Part shown: positions 55,863 through 64,000 of the stretch, piece by piece | Position numbering within the stretch: position 1 is the stretch's first letter | Layout of the letters: each line of letters opens with the position of its first letter | Assembly: GCA_016720425.1 (NCBI GenBank) | Contig: JADKKQ010000005.1 | Location: forward strand, 242,313-306,312 | DNA from: Betaproteobacteria bacterium | GTDB taxonomy: Bacteria; Pseudomonadota; Gammaproteobacteria; Burkholderiales; Casimicrobiaceae | Reading direction: 5' to 3' | DNA length: 64,000 nucleotides | Notes under the pieces: model-generated | The model's database searches: none | What the model was told of the DNA's origin: nothing | The model's input: only the letters and a program-made list of their open reading frames with translations | Position numbers and translations under genes: made by a program

Positions 55863-56381
55863 ATGCTCAAGCGCCTGGGGCAGATCGAGCTTGCGATCTG
55901 CGTCGTATTGCTCGCCGTCATCACCGGCCTCGTCTTCGTCGCGTCGATCATGCGCTTCTTCGGCCATCCGCTGGTCTGGTCGGTGGACCTGGCGCAGCTG
56001 CTCTTCATCTGGGTGTGCTTCCTCGGCGCGGACAAGGCGATGCGCGAGAAGACGCATCTCGGCATGGAAGTCCCGGTCAAGTACCTTCCCTACAAGTACC
56101 ACCTCTGGGTGGAGCTGGCCTGTTCGGTGATCATTCTGGCCTTCCTCGCCGTGCTGGCCGTCAAGGGCTACGAGCTCACGCTGCTCAATCTCGAGCGCAC
56201 GTTCGGCGACAGCACGCTCTCCTATGGGTGGGTGACCGCGGCCGTGCCGGTGGGTTGCGCACTGCTCGGCGCTTCGCTGGTCAACAACATGGTCAACGCC
56301 TTCCGGCGGCGCCGGCAGGGCGCGCTGGTCTACAGCAGGACGGCGCTCGAAAAGCCCGTCCCGGCGCCGCTGGAGCTCTAG
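55863..56381 (+). CDS. dctQ: TRAP transporter small permease DctQ
   Basis: 172 residues with four membrane helices (for example LAICVVLLAVITGLVFVASI and ELACSVIILAFLAVLAV), typical of DctQ. Segment DLAQLLFIWVCFLGADKAMR is the family signature. AGAGGA lies just before ATG 55863. The dctM start follows one base after the stop, so the two are translationally coupled. Confidence 0.93.
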   Translation: MLKRLGQIELAICVVLLAVITGLVFVASIMRFFGHPLVWSVDLAQLLFIWVCFLGADKAMREKTHLGMEVPVKYLPYKYHLWVELACSVIILAFLAVLAVKGYELTLLNLERTFGDSTLSYGWVTAAVPVGCALLGASLVNNMVNAFRRRRQGALVYSRTALEKPVPAPLEL

Positions 56382-56382
56382 G

Positions 56383-57663
56383 ATGCTGTTGATTTCCGTC
56401 GTGTTCGTGGTGCTCATGGTGGTGGGCATGCCGGTCGCTTTCGCCACCGGCATTGCCGGCTTCGTGTTCTTCGTCGTCGATGGAGGCATGCCGCTCTCCG
56501 TCGGCGTGCAGAAGATCGCCTCGATGAGCCAGAGTTTCCCGCTGCTCGCCGTGCCGTTCTTCGTGCTCGCCGGCCATCTCATGAACGAGAGCGGCATCAC
56601 CGACCGCCTGCTGAAGGTTTCGATGGTGGCGGTCGGCTGGATCTCGGGCGGCCTGGCGCAGGTCGCGATCCTGCTCTCCACGCTGATGGGCGGCGTCTCC
56701 GGCTCGGCCGTCGCGGACGCGGCCATGGAGGCGCGCATCCTGGGTCCCGCGATGATCGCCAAGGGCTACGGCAAGGGCTATTCGGCCGCCGCGATCGCCG
56801 TCGGCTCGCTGATCACGGCGACCATTCCGCCGTCGATCGGCCTGATCCTCTACGGCTATGTCGGCAACGTCTCGATCGGCAGGCTGTTCATGGCCGGCGT
56901 CATCCCCGGCCTGCTGATGATGGCGGTGCTGATGGTCACGGCCTACGCAATCGCGAAGAAGCGCCGGTACGTGGTCGCCGACAGCACCAAGCCCACCGTG
57001 CGCGCACTGGCCCGTGCGACCTGGGAGGCGAAATGGGCGATCATGTTCCCGGTCGCGCTGGTGTTCGCCATCCGCGGCGGGGTGTTCACGCCCTCGGAGG
57101 TCGGCTCCTTCGCCGTCGTCTATGCGCTTGCCGTCGGCTTCGCCGCCCACCGCGAACTGACGCTGCAGAAGGTCTGGCGGGCCTTCGCGCACGCCTCCTC
57201 GGACGTCGGCCTCATCATGCTCATCATCCTGATGAGCGGCATGGTGGGCTTCGCCACGATCTACCTGCAGGTGCCGCAGAACCTCGCCAAGTGGATGCTT
57301 GCGGGCATCACCGATCCCGCCGTCATCGTGCTGGTGATACTGGTGTTCCTGCTGCTCGCCGGGCTCGCGCTCGACTCCACGGTCATGGTCCTGCTGCTCA
57401 CGCCGATCTTCGTGCCGATCGTCGTCAAGGTCGGGATGGACCCGGTGCACTTCGGCATCCTGATGATGAGCATCGTCACGCTGGGCGGCATGACCTGGCC
57501 GAGCGGCTCGGCCATGTTCGCCGTCTGCGCGCTGATGGACGTCTCGATCGAGGAGTACTCGATCGAGTCGATCCCGTTCATCGCCGCCGTGTGCGCGCTG
57601 ATCGCGGTGCTCGTCTTCGTCCCCGGGATCGTGCTGTGGCTGCCCAACCTCGCCTTCGGATGA
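56383..57663 (+). CDS. dctM: TRAP transporter large permease DctM
   Basis: 426 residues, about 12 hydrophobic segments, the ion-coupled transport subunit. Signatures: PLLAVPFFVLAGHLMNESGI, LMGGVSGSAVADAAMEARI, and ATIPPSIGLILYGYVGNVSIG. It drives uptake using a sodium or proton gradient. The operon ends here; the next gene converges. Ligand unknown; the binding protein suggests an organic acid. Confidence 0.95.
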   Translation: MLLISVVFVVLMVVGMPVAFATGIAGFVFFVVDGGMPLSVGVQKIASMSQSFPLLAVPFFVLAGHLMNESGITDRLLKVSMVAVGWISGGLAQVAILLSTLMGGVSGSAVADAAMEARILGPAMIAKGYGKGYSAAAIAVGSLITATIPPSIGLILYGYVGNVSIGRLFMAGVIPGLLMMAVLMVTAYAIAKKRRYVVADSTKPTVRALARATWEAKWAIMFPVALVFAIRGGVFTPSEVGSFAVVYALAVGFAAHRELTLQKVWRAFAHASSDVGLIMLIILMSGMVGFATIYLQVPQNLAKWMLAGITDPAVIVLVILVFLLLAGLALDSTVMVLLLTPIFVPIVVKVGMDPVHFGILMMSIVTLGGMTWPSGSAMFAVCALMDVSIEEYSIESIPFIAAVCALIAVLVFVPGIVLWLPNLAFG

Positions 57664-57750
57664 GCGCCCTGGCGTTCCATCCGCCCATCGCCGGATGAGG
57701 ATCGCTCGCCCCTGAACCTCGACTCGTCCCCGCGCGCGACCGGCCGGTTC

Positions 57751-58974
57751 CTAGAACAAGATCCCGAACAACATCTTCACCAGTTCCTCCAACGGCATCA
57801 TGGTGAGCAGCAGCGGCGTGATCGGAACCAGCGTTGCGGCGGCCAGTCGGACAATGGCATCTCTCGATACAGGTGCGAGGCGCATGGTTCGCACCACATC
57901 GTAGCTGTTCCCCAGGTCCGCAAGCGACTGGATGTCGCCGCTGCCTACCAACGGCTCGCCATGGGGCGCGCCGCCGCGCAGCCACTTGGCATCGAACTCC
58001 CGAACATAGCGCTCGGCCAGCGTCCCGTATTCGCGCAAGCCTGTCCGCTTCGCCTGGGCGAGTTGAGATGTGAACACCAGCAGCGGGCCGAGCAGCAATA
58101 CGAGAACGAATGCGACCACCACCGCGATCTCGACCTTGAACTGAGGGAGGGACGATCCGAGGAAGAAAATCCGGTTGGCCACCATCCCGGCAACCATGGT
58201 GCCGTGTGCGACGGCGAGCACGGCGAAGGCGTAGGCCGCATTCGCAAGGAATCCCAGGCCGCCGACACGATCCGGATGCGTGGGCACCAGGCTCAACTCG
58301 ATGCGCGACACCTGCCAGAGAAACCGCGTCCAGATGAACAAGCGAAAATACCACCGGCAGAGCAGGAATTGGAACAGCGGCAGACTCACGAAGCCGTACC
58401 ACATGCCCGCGAGCGAGAGGGCCGACCCGTCAGGCGAAGGTGTCGCGTACCACGTCGTCGTCGCAACGATCGCGGAATGCCGCCAGACGACCAGGATGCC
58501 GAATCCATACACAAAGGCGATCAGCAGCACCTCGGCGAGCACGGAGTTGCGCAGTCGAAAGGCCGACTCGACGGCTGCCTCGAATCGCGGAAGAGCGCCT
58601 TCGGGAATCAGATTCCGTTCGAGGAATTGCTGCAACAATGGACGCAGCCGTTGGTGCACGACCAGCTCGGCCACGATCAGCAGGGGAAGCACCGCCAGAT
58701 ATCGGACATGGACTTCCACGTCGAACAGGAAGGGAACCCCAACGCTGCCGTCCAGCAGCCGTACCTCGATTGCCGACAGGACCAGGAGCGGCAGCCAGGC
58801 AAGCGTGGAGATGACGACGATCCGACGGCGGACCATCAGCAGCGCGTCGTCGGACAAGTGCGCCCGGCGCAGAATCTGGAAGAGCGGCCCGCCCAGAATG
58901 AGCGAAAAGTCTTGCGGAATCTGGATCCGGGCCGAGTTGGTGCCCAAAGCGGACGAGGCGGGATTCACTGCCAT
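57751..58974 (-). CDS. Polytopic membrane protein of unknown function
   Basis: 407 residues with six or seven membrane segments, e.g. IVVISTLAWLPLLVLSAIEV near residue 52, YLAVLPLLIVAELVV, VLLIAFVYGFGILVVW, AYAFAVLAVAHGTMVAGMVA, IAVVVAFVLVLLLGPLLVF and AIVRLAAATLVPITPLLLTMM near the C-terminus. A charged loop of about 80 residues precedes the last segment. Family not recognised; it resembles hypothetical membrane proteins found scattered in proteobacteria. ATG at 58972-58974; an FNR-like site lies 55 bases upstream. Confidence 0.75.
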   Translation of the reverse strand: MAVNPASSALGTNSARIQIPQDFSLILGGPLFQILRRAHLSDDALLMVRRRIVVISTLAWLPLLVLSAIEVRLLDGSVGVPFLFDVEVHVRYLAVLPLLIVAELVVHQRLRPLLQQFLERNLIPEGALPRFEAAVESAFRLRNSVLAEVLLIAFVYGFGILVVWRHSAIVATTTWYATPSPDGSALSLAGMWYGFVSLPLFQFLLCRWYFRLFIWTRFLWQVSRIELSLVPTHPDRVGGLGFLANAAYAFAVLAVAHGTMVAGMVANRIFFLGSSLPQFKVEIAVVVAFVLVLLLGPLLVFTSQLAQAKRTGLREYGTLAERYVREFDAKWLRGGAPHGEPLVGSGDIQSLADLGNSYDVVRTMRLAPVSRDAIVRLAAATLVPITPLLLTMMPLEELVKMLFGILF

Positions 58975-59028
58975 GCTCCCTGCGAGTACCCGGACGACGA
59001 AACACTATCCTCAACATCCGGGTTGGCA

Positions 59029-59042
59029 TTGACGCAGATCAA
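59029..59042 (-). promoter_or_regulatory. FNR/Anr-like site upstream of the membrane protein gene
   Basis: TTGACGCAGATCAA matches the TTGAT-N4-ATCAA consensus at nine of ten positions. On the minus strand a weak -10 (TAGTGT, 59002-59007 on plus) lies about 31 bases from the site centre, again consistent with a class II arrangement for the gene starting at 58974. Confidence 0.45.
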
Positions 59043-59514
59043 GACCAGCATCAGGCCGCGAGAGCTTGCTCTCCGTTTGCCTTGAAGTGCCATGCGCTGG
59101 GCCCGCAGCCGGCCGGCCAGCGACCGACGACGATCAAGCCGCTCGCGTTCGAACTCGAGGGTCGCGAACCGTCCACAACCCGCCGAAGCGGTCTGCGCTC
59201 CTTTGCGGACCTGCGACTGCGGCGGCAGGCCTGTCAGCGCAGATCGTGCCCGCCAGGACTGGCGACGCACGTCAGCGCATTCTGCGAGGCGGACTCGTTC
59301 GCGCGGCGGCGCGGCATCGTGATGCGAGTTGCTCACCCGCGAGGAGCGCCGGCGCCTCAGCGGAACCCATGTTCCGCGGTGACGCCTGATTGCCCATCAT
59401 CCGTCGGCCTGGTCGAATCTTGCCGGGCTGCGCTGCAACTGACGACGCGTCGCGACGTTGGGGTTAGTATCCTTCATCCCGCCACCGTGCCCATGGAAGG
59501 CCAGCGAGGCAGAG
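59043..59514. other. Intergenic region upstream of CadC-like regulator
   Basis: 472 bases in which no gene is supported; several short frames lack ribosome binding sites and similarity to known families. GAGGCAG just before 59515 is the ribosome binding site of the next gene. No clear promoter was found. Confidence 0.45.
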
Positions 59515-61272
59515 ATGATCGGCCACACTTCGTCGGACGAGATGGCAGCCCGCCGATTGCCTCTGGGTGAGTTCGTGCTCGATCTGGTGGCCGGCGAACT
59601 GTTCACCGCCGACGGCCAGCTCGCGGGTTTGCGCAAGCAAGCGCTCGACGTGCTGCTGGTCCTGGGCAGCCGCGTCGGCCAGGTGGTCGGCAAAGACGAG
59701 TTGATGCGGCTGGTTTGGCCGAATGTGGTGGTGGGCGAGGGGTCGCTCACACAGGCGATCGCCGACATCCGGCGGGTGCTCGGCGACAGCGAGCATCGGG
59801 TGATTCGCAACGTGGCGCGGCGCGGCTACATGCTGGTGCCCGACACGATGCCCGTGGCCGCGGTCGAGCATTCCGAGGTCGATTCGACGCCGGCCGCGCC
59901 GATGCCGGCCCCCGCACCCGTCGCGGGCGCCCAGGCGCGGTCGCGGCGCTGGGTGCGCGTCGTTATGGTCCTGGTTCTGCTGATCGCAGCCGGCACCTGG
60001 CTGGCCTGGCGCGAGACGCCCCCGTCCTGGCATACGCCGGCCAGCTTGGCACGCGCCCCGCTGCCGCGCGACGTGCCGCCGCTGTCCATCATCGTCCTGC
60101 CGCTGGCGATCGAGGGCGAGTCGAAGGAAATGGAGTGGTTCGCCGACGCGCTGCACGGCGATCTCGTGATCGAGGTGGCACGGCTGCACCACAGTCTGGT
60201 GATCGCACGCGACACCGCGGCGACCTACAAGGGCAAGGCGGTCGACCCGCGCCAGGTGGCGCGCGAGATGGGCGTACGCCACGTCGTGAGCGGCAGCCTG
60301 CGCCAGGAGGGTCCGCAGATTCTGCTGAATCTGGCGCTGATCGACGGCGAGACCGGCGTGCAGCAGTGGGCCGAGACCTTCAGCACCGAGCGGGCGCGAC
60401 TCTCGCAGACCGTGGGCGACTTCGCGGTCGCGATCGAGCGCACGTTGGCTGGGGAACTCTTCCGCTCGACCGTCGAACGCCGGGCCGCGCTCTCGCCCAC
60501 CGAGGTCTCGGCGGACGACCTGGCGATGCAGGGCTATGCGCTCTGGTACCGCGGCGTCACGCGCGAGAATGTACTGACGGCCCGCGGACTCTTCGAGCGC
60601 GCTGTCGTCATGGATCCGGACTCGGCGCGCGCCTGGGCTGGCATCCACTTCACCGGCGCCAATATGCTGTTCAATAGTTGGGCCGAAGATCGGCAAGCCG
60701 TGATACGCCGGAGCGACGAGTCGGTTGCGAACCTCGAGCGCCTGGACCGCGATGGCACCTATACCTACAGCGCCAAGATGTTCCAGCTCTTCCTGAAGCG
60801 CGACTTCCCGGCGGCGTTGCGCCTCAACATGGCATGGACCGAGCGTTACCAATTGCCGACGGCCTTCGCGTCCCTGGGTGGGGCGCTGAATTTCAACGGG
60901 CGCTTCGACGAGGCGGTGCCGGCGCTCGAACGCGCGCTGCGCCTCGGCCCGCGCGACCCCTTCCGCGCCGAGGCGCAGTACCGGCTTGCACTGGCGCACT
61001 TCGGGGCCGGGCGCTACCCATTGGCGCTCGAATGGAGCCAGACCGCTACCACCACCAACTCCGCGCTGCCGTGGCCGCCGATCCACGCTGCGGCGCTGCA
61101 CCGCCTGGGGAAGGTCGACGCCGCGCAGCAGGCCTTCGACGAGCACATGCGCCGCCACCCCGCCTTCACCGCCAGCCAGGTCAAACTGCGCCTGCCGAGC
61201 GACGAACCCGCGTTCGCCGAGGCGCGGGAACGCCTGATCGCAAGTCTGCGCCCGTTGGGCCTGCGCGATTAG
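59515..61272 (+). CDS. CadC-like transmembrane winged-helix regulator with repeat domain
   Basis: 585 residues from ATG 59515. Residues 14-110 form an OmpR/PhoB-type winged helix (FVLDLVAGELFTADGQ, KQALDVLLVLGSRVGQVVGK, LTQAIADIRRVLGD, RNVARRGYMLV). One membrane helix follows near residue 150 (VRVVMVLVLLIAAGTWLAW). The periplasmic part has an adenylate-cyclase-associated type domain (VVSGSLRQEGPQILLNLALI) and then tetratricopeptide-like helices to the end. A membrane one-component regulator that senses a periplasmic or envelope signal is the likely role. The target genes are unknown. Confidence 0.88.
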   Translation: MIGHTSSDEMAARRLPLGEFVLDLVAGELFTADGQLAGLRKQALDVLLVLGSRVGQVVGKDELMRLVWPNVVVGEGSLTQAIADIRRVLGDSEHRVIRNVARRGYMLVPDTMPVAAVEHSEVDSTPAAPMPAPAPVAGAQARSRRWVRVVMVLVLLIAAGTWLAWRETPPSWHTPASLARAPLPRDVPPLSIIVLPLAIEGESKEMEWFADALHGDLVIEVARLHHSLVIARDTAATYKGKAVDPRQVAREMGVRHVVSGSLRQEGPQILLNLALIDGETGVQQWAETFSTERARLSQTVGDFAVAIERTLAGELFRSTVERRAALSPTEVSADDLAMQGYALWYRGVTRENVLTARGLFERAVVMDPDSARAWAGIHFTGANMLFNSWAEDRQAVIRRSDESVANLERLDRDGTYTYSAKMFQLFLKRDFPAALRLNMAWTERYQLPTAFASLGGALNFNGRFDEAVPALERALRLGPRDPFRAEAQYRLALAHFGAGRYPLALEWSQTATTTNSALPWPPIHAAALHRLGKVDAAQQAFDEHMRRHPAFTASQVKLRLPSDEPAFAEARERLIASLRPLGLRD

Positions 61273-61491
61273 GCGCGGCGTCATCCCGGCTTGCGCGGTC
61301 CGCCGAGGGCGCCGGCGCCGCAGGTCCTCCGGGCGCGTGCTGTCGGCAGCAGACGCTCGCCCCACGGGAATATGAGCGAAATTTCAGCGCTCTTTGAGGA
61401 CATGTTGAAGACTTCCGGAGGCCTGGACGGGACAGTGGCAGTGCCGATCGGCAATGGGTCGACGGTCACAACCACCCTCCAGGAGCTTGCC

Positions 61492-61695
61492 ATGAACCGT
61501 TCTTTCTACGTCGTCGGCGGTCTAGCCGCCCTGTTGTTCGTCTTTGTCGTGCAGGCGATCGGCGTGATCAAGCCGCTCACCGTCAGCGTAGGGTCGCAAC
61601 CTGTGGCGGCGAGCCCTGCCAGTACCGCCGCACCCGATGCCATTTCGGTGGCGATTGACGATCTGGCTGCCTGGCCCGCCGCGGCCGGGCGTTGA
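61492..61695 (+). CDS. Small single-pass membrane protein
   Basis: 67 residues from ATG 61492, with AGGAG well placed eight bases before. One hydrophobic helix (VVGGLAALLFVFVVQAIGVI) near the N-terminus is followed by a short Ala/Ser-rich outer part. It lies 219 bases after the CadC-like regulator on the same strand. No family recognised. The good ribosome binding site argues that it is real. Confidence 0.55.
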   Translation: MNRSFYVVGGLAALLFVFVVQAIGVIKPLTVSVGSQPVAASPASTAAPDAISVAIDDLAAWPAAAGR

Positions 61696-62194
61696 GACGG
61701 AGCACCGGGCCGGGGCGACGGCGCCCTGACCCGGACCCTGTCATAGATCGGTGCGGAGTTCCCAGACCTTCGGGAACAGCGCCACGCCGGGCGTCAGGAT
61801 CTCCGCACCTCTCGACCCGGCAGTACTCCCGGATCGTCGGCGCTTGGGTGAGGTCGACTGGGCTCGACCCGGCGGCCCCCGGCACCGATTCCATGAGGCG
61901 CACCAAGCCGACACGGGGCGCTTTGTCGTTGTCGCGCTGGATCTTCTGCTGTCGGGCGGCCTCTTTGCCGCGATAGCCCGCAACCTGATTGAACTCGAAA
62001 ATCGTCGAGTGGTGGCCGAGGCGTCTGCGGGCTCGTCGGAGTGTTCGCTTCGACCGCCCACCCGCACCGGCCCTGAAGCCGCTCTCGCTCGTTGGCTTGG
62101 CGATGTCGAGATCGGCCATCAGCGGTTGCCCCACCCATGGCGTTGGTACATTCCCGACGAGCGCGGCCCATCGGGCTGCACCGTGACTCGGCGA
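61696..62194. other. Region without supported genes
   Basis: 499 bases between the small membrane protein gene and the GYD gene. Open frames exist on both strands but change frame, lack ribosome binding sites and match no family I know. It may be a decayed gene; I see nothing definite. Confidence 0.4.
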
Positions 62195-62488
62195 TCAGCC
62201 GAGCTTGGCGAGGATCCCGTTCATCTCGTCTCTGCTGAACGCCCGCATGGTCTGCGTTCGGACGTTGCCTGCGGAACCTATCGCCAGTGCAAACGCGGTC
62301 GCCGATTCGTCGTTCGGCGCCTCGATCACGGTCACAAGGTCATATTGGCCCACGGTCCAGTAGATCTGGGTCATGCTGGCGCCGAACTTCTTTGCCGCGT
62401 CCTTGACCGCGTCGGCCCGCTTGGTCGAATCCTTTACGCCGCGAATCCCTTGGTCGGTGAAATTTGCGAGTGCAATGTACGTCGGCAT
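62195..62488 (-). CDS. GYD-domain protein
   Basis: 97 residues. The small alpha-beta GYD fold is recognisable from MPTYIALANFTDQGIRGVKD at the start, YWTVGQYDLVTVIEAPND (the GqYD core) and the C-terminal TMRAFSRDEMNGIL. Family members are about 90-100 residues, likely oligomeric, with no proven function. ATG at 62486-62488 with GGGAG upstream. Confidence 0.88.
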   Translation of the reverse strand: MPTYIALANFTDQGIRGVKDSTKRADAVKDAAKKFGASMTQIYWTVGQYDLVTVIEAPNDESATAFALAIGSAGNVRTQTMRAFSRDEMNGILAKLG

Positions 62489-62715
62489 GGTCGATCTCCC
62501 GGCAAACACGGACCTTCGTCAATGAACGGGCCGGCGGCGGTCCGGAAACGCTGGCCTGCGAACGCTGGTCGATCCAGGCGCGAATGCGGCGCCAATTCTT
62601 TAGCCATGAACCACGACGCGCCGGCCGTAATGCGGACTCCGCTGCCGCCTGCGGTCGTCACCGCTCGACGTGGATAGGAGCAGTCACCGGCACGACTTGT
62701 TCGGCAGATCGTGGC

Positions 62716-63504
62716 CTACTTCAGCTCTTCCAGCGTCACCTCGTACACGTTGCGGCCGGCGTCATACCTGACGCCATAGGTCGAAGGATAGGTGCCCGGC
62801 TTCGTGTAGGACGCGGGCCGGGGCACCGGGGCGGAAAATGACGGCTTCGACTTGAGGTACGCGAGCGACACCATCGGTTCAAGAAAGGACTGCTGCTTGT
62901 TGTAGAAGCCGTAGATGAAAGTCGCGGTAAAGGGCTGGTTGCGGAACTCGGACGCCGATGGATCGATCGCATGCACGCCCATTTGGGGAACGGCCGTGCC
63001 GGGCGGCAGGATGTAGCCGACGGGCACCAACTCGGCGGGTGGCTGCTGGCCCGGATCGCCCGAATCGTTCTCGCTCTTGAAGGCGACCTTCATCCGCGCC
63101 GCGCGGCTCACCAGATAGAAGTGGAAATCGAAGTGCGGCACGTCGTAGACGCGGGAGGGTGGATGACCGGCGGACTCCCAGTTGACGACGACGTGATCGA
63201 CGACCGTCTTGGGCCCCTTCGTCGGCATGGGCAGGAGATAGGGGAAATCAGGGTTTGCGCCCTTGGCCGCCTTGGGGAGGCCGTCGAGCATGCCCGGCGT
63301 GAAGACGATCCCGATCGACGCCGGCTTGCCGTCGGCGTCGGTTCGAACAACGGTGTGCGCCGTGCCGCGGCCGATGCGCACCCCTTTCCCCTCGTAGTTC
63401 GTGGATTGGCTCTCGGCCAGGGCTGGCCCTGCTGCGAGCACTGCGGTGGCTGCCGCAAGGATGAGGAAGGGTGTCCAGAGAGCCCGCACGCCAATTCGGA
63501 TCAT
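62716..63504 (-). CDS. Secreted TTHB210-like / DUF5602 protein
   Basis: 262 residues from ATG 63502-63504, with GGAGAAAGTC directly upstream. A signal peptide (about 30 residues, ending LAAGPALAES) is followed by a beta-rich domain with VVDHVVVNWESAGHPP, the His-rich VYDVPHFDFHFYLV and AVPQMGVHAIDPSASEF. The HFDFHF histidines resemble metal ligands seen in TTHB210-like domains. Probably periplasmic or extracellular; function unknown. It is the last complete gene in the window. Confidence 0.78.
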   Translation of the reverse strand: MIRIGVRALWTPFLILAAATAVLAAGPALAESQSTNYEGKGVRIGRGTAHTVVRTDADGKPASIGIVFTPGMLDGLPKAAKGANPDFPYLLPMPTKGPKTVVDHVVVNWESAGHPPSRVYDVPHFDFHFYLVSRAARMKVAFKSENDSGDPGQQPPAELVPVGYILPPGTAVPQMGVHAIDPSASEFRNQPFTATFIYGFYNKQQSFLEPMVSLAYLKSKPSFSAPVPRPASYTKPGTYPSTYGVRYDAGRNVYEVTLEELK

Positions 63505-64000
63505 GACTTTCTCCACGGAGGTTCGGTCGATAGCCACCGCTTTGCTGGAGCGGTCGTTGCCGCCGGGCGAGTCCACGCCTGAAACGCGCGACCTCGACGG
63601 AGGCAAGCTGCCGATTTGCCGGCCGTTGCACGACGTTTGACGGTTGCTCAGCGTACATATAGGCCTATTTTCCAGCGAGCGCAATGAGAAGCATTCCGAC
63701 TGCGGACCTCGCGTGGTCGGGCAGGGCAATGCACCGCGAGGTGCGGCAAGGTTCTTGCCCGTGTCTCCGCTCGTGCATCAGGGCGCCGCGATCCCGACGG
63801 CGGGTCTGACCCGTGTGACCCAGAACCGCGTGCTTCCCCCGGCTTAACGGCCATTGGGGAAGCGCGTCTGCGTGGTCGGGATCTTAAGTGGATCTACCGG
63901 GAAGCGGAGCGAGCGAAGGCGCTCCGCTGGTGGGGCGGTCGCCTCGGACGGCGGCTAGGGCCGATCGACCCCAAGCTGCTTCGGCGCCATCGTTCGGGCT
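63505..64000. other. Right end of window, no supported gene
   Basis: 496 bases. TTTGACGG near 63636-63643 followed by TATAGG gives a poor promoter candidate with short spacing. GCGGAGCG (63904-63911) and CGCTCCGC (63920-63927) form an 8-bp hairpin. From about 63853 to the right edge one plus-strand frame stays open and looks codon-like (DLKWIYREAERAKALRWW), but it has no start codon or ribosome binding site and runs off the window. Confidence 0.4.

Noticed and set aside
61740..62134. Gene on either strand in the 61.7-62.1 kb gap
   Set aside because: Competing frames have no ribosome binding site, no known family and conflicting codon patterns; left as an unassigned region.

Overview
The window is one continuous, very GC-rich stretch of a bacterial chromosome with tightly packed genes. 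Gene order and protein types point to a betaproteobacterium, probably Burkholderiales or a neighbouring order. The argF / DUF3579 / rpsT / murJ block and the carA-carB-greA-yhbY-rlmE-ftsH-folP-glmM block are laid out as in that class, and there is a Bug-type (TctC) solute receptor. The aldehyde oxidoreductase operon resembles the one described in Aromatoleum. No rRNA, tRNA, CRISPR array, prophage or intact insertion sequence was found.

Layout. 1-470: 3' part of a malate synthase. 505-4589 (minus): a tungsten-type aldehyde oxidoreductase operon (aorA-aorB-aorC plus a MoaD-like carrier). It diverges from a ribosome hibernation factor gene that has an FNR/Anr-type site at a class II position. 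5327-8775: unknown protein, PfkB kinase, class V aminotransferase, nitroreductase. 9100-11751: a rubrerythrin / HdrC-GlpC-like Fe-S protein / DUF3501 module, followed by a GGGGTCAG repeat array. 11975-14563: YajQ, Bug receptor, argF. 14790-33642: housekeeping core (DUF3579, rpsT, murJ, fur, bamE, dapB, carAB, greA, yhbY, an unknown tail-anchored protein, rlmE, ftsH, folP, glmM, relA). 33682-39774 (minus): mandelate racemase-family enzyme and a livKHMGF branched-chain-type ABC transporter, with a small palindromic mobile element between livM and livG.

39918-44258 (minus): molybdenum cofactor genes moaA, fdhD, a GFA-family gene, mobA, moeA. 44384-53776 (plus, divergent): a full membrane-bound, periplasm-facing formate dehydrogenase operon with accessory genes (DUF3305, DUF3306, a 690-residue polyferredoxin, TorD-type chaperone, small Tat-target protein, Cys-type catalytic subunit, Fe-S subunit, small lipoprotein, cytochrome b subunit, small exported protein). 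The Mo genes plausibly supply cofactor to this enzyme and perhaps share early pterin steps with the aldehyde oxidoreductase. 53875-64000: accessory region with a DUF2934 protein, a LysR remnant, a DctPQM TRAP transporter, an unknown membrane protein with an FNR-like site, a CadC-like regulator with a repeat domain, a GYD protein and a secreted protein.

Three genes (livK, moaA and the DUF3306 gene), all between about 38.7 and 45.0 kb, carry single-nucleotide frame disruptions in GC-rich tracts. They may be consensus errors or real lesions. The most interesting items are the liv-operon element with its apparent TCA target duplication, the uncharacterised rubrerythrin/Fe-S/DUF3501 module, the candidate FNR-controlled hibernation factor, and the GGGGTCAG repeat array.
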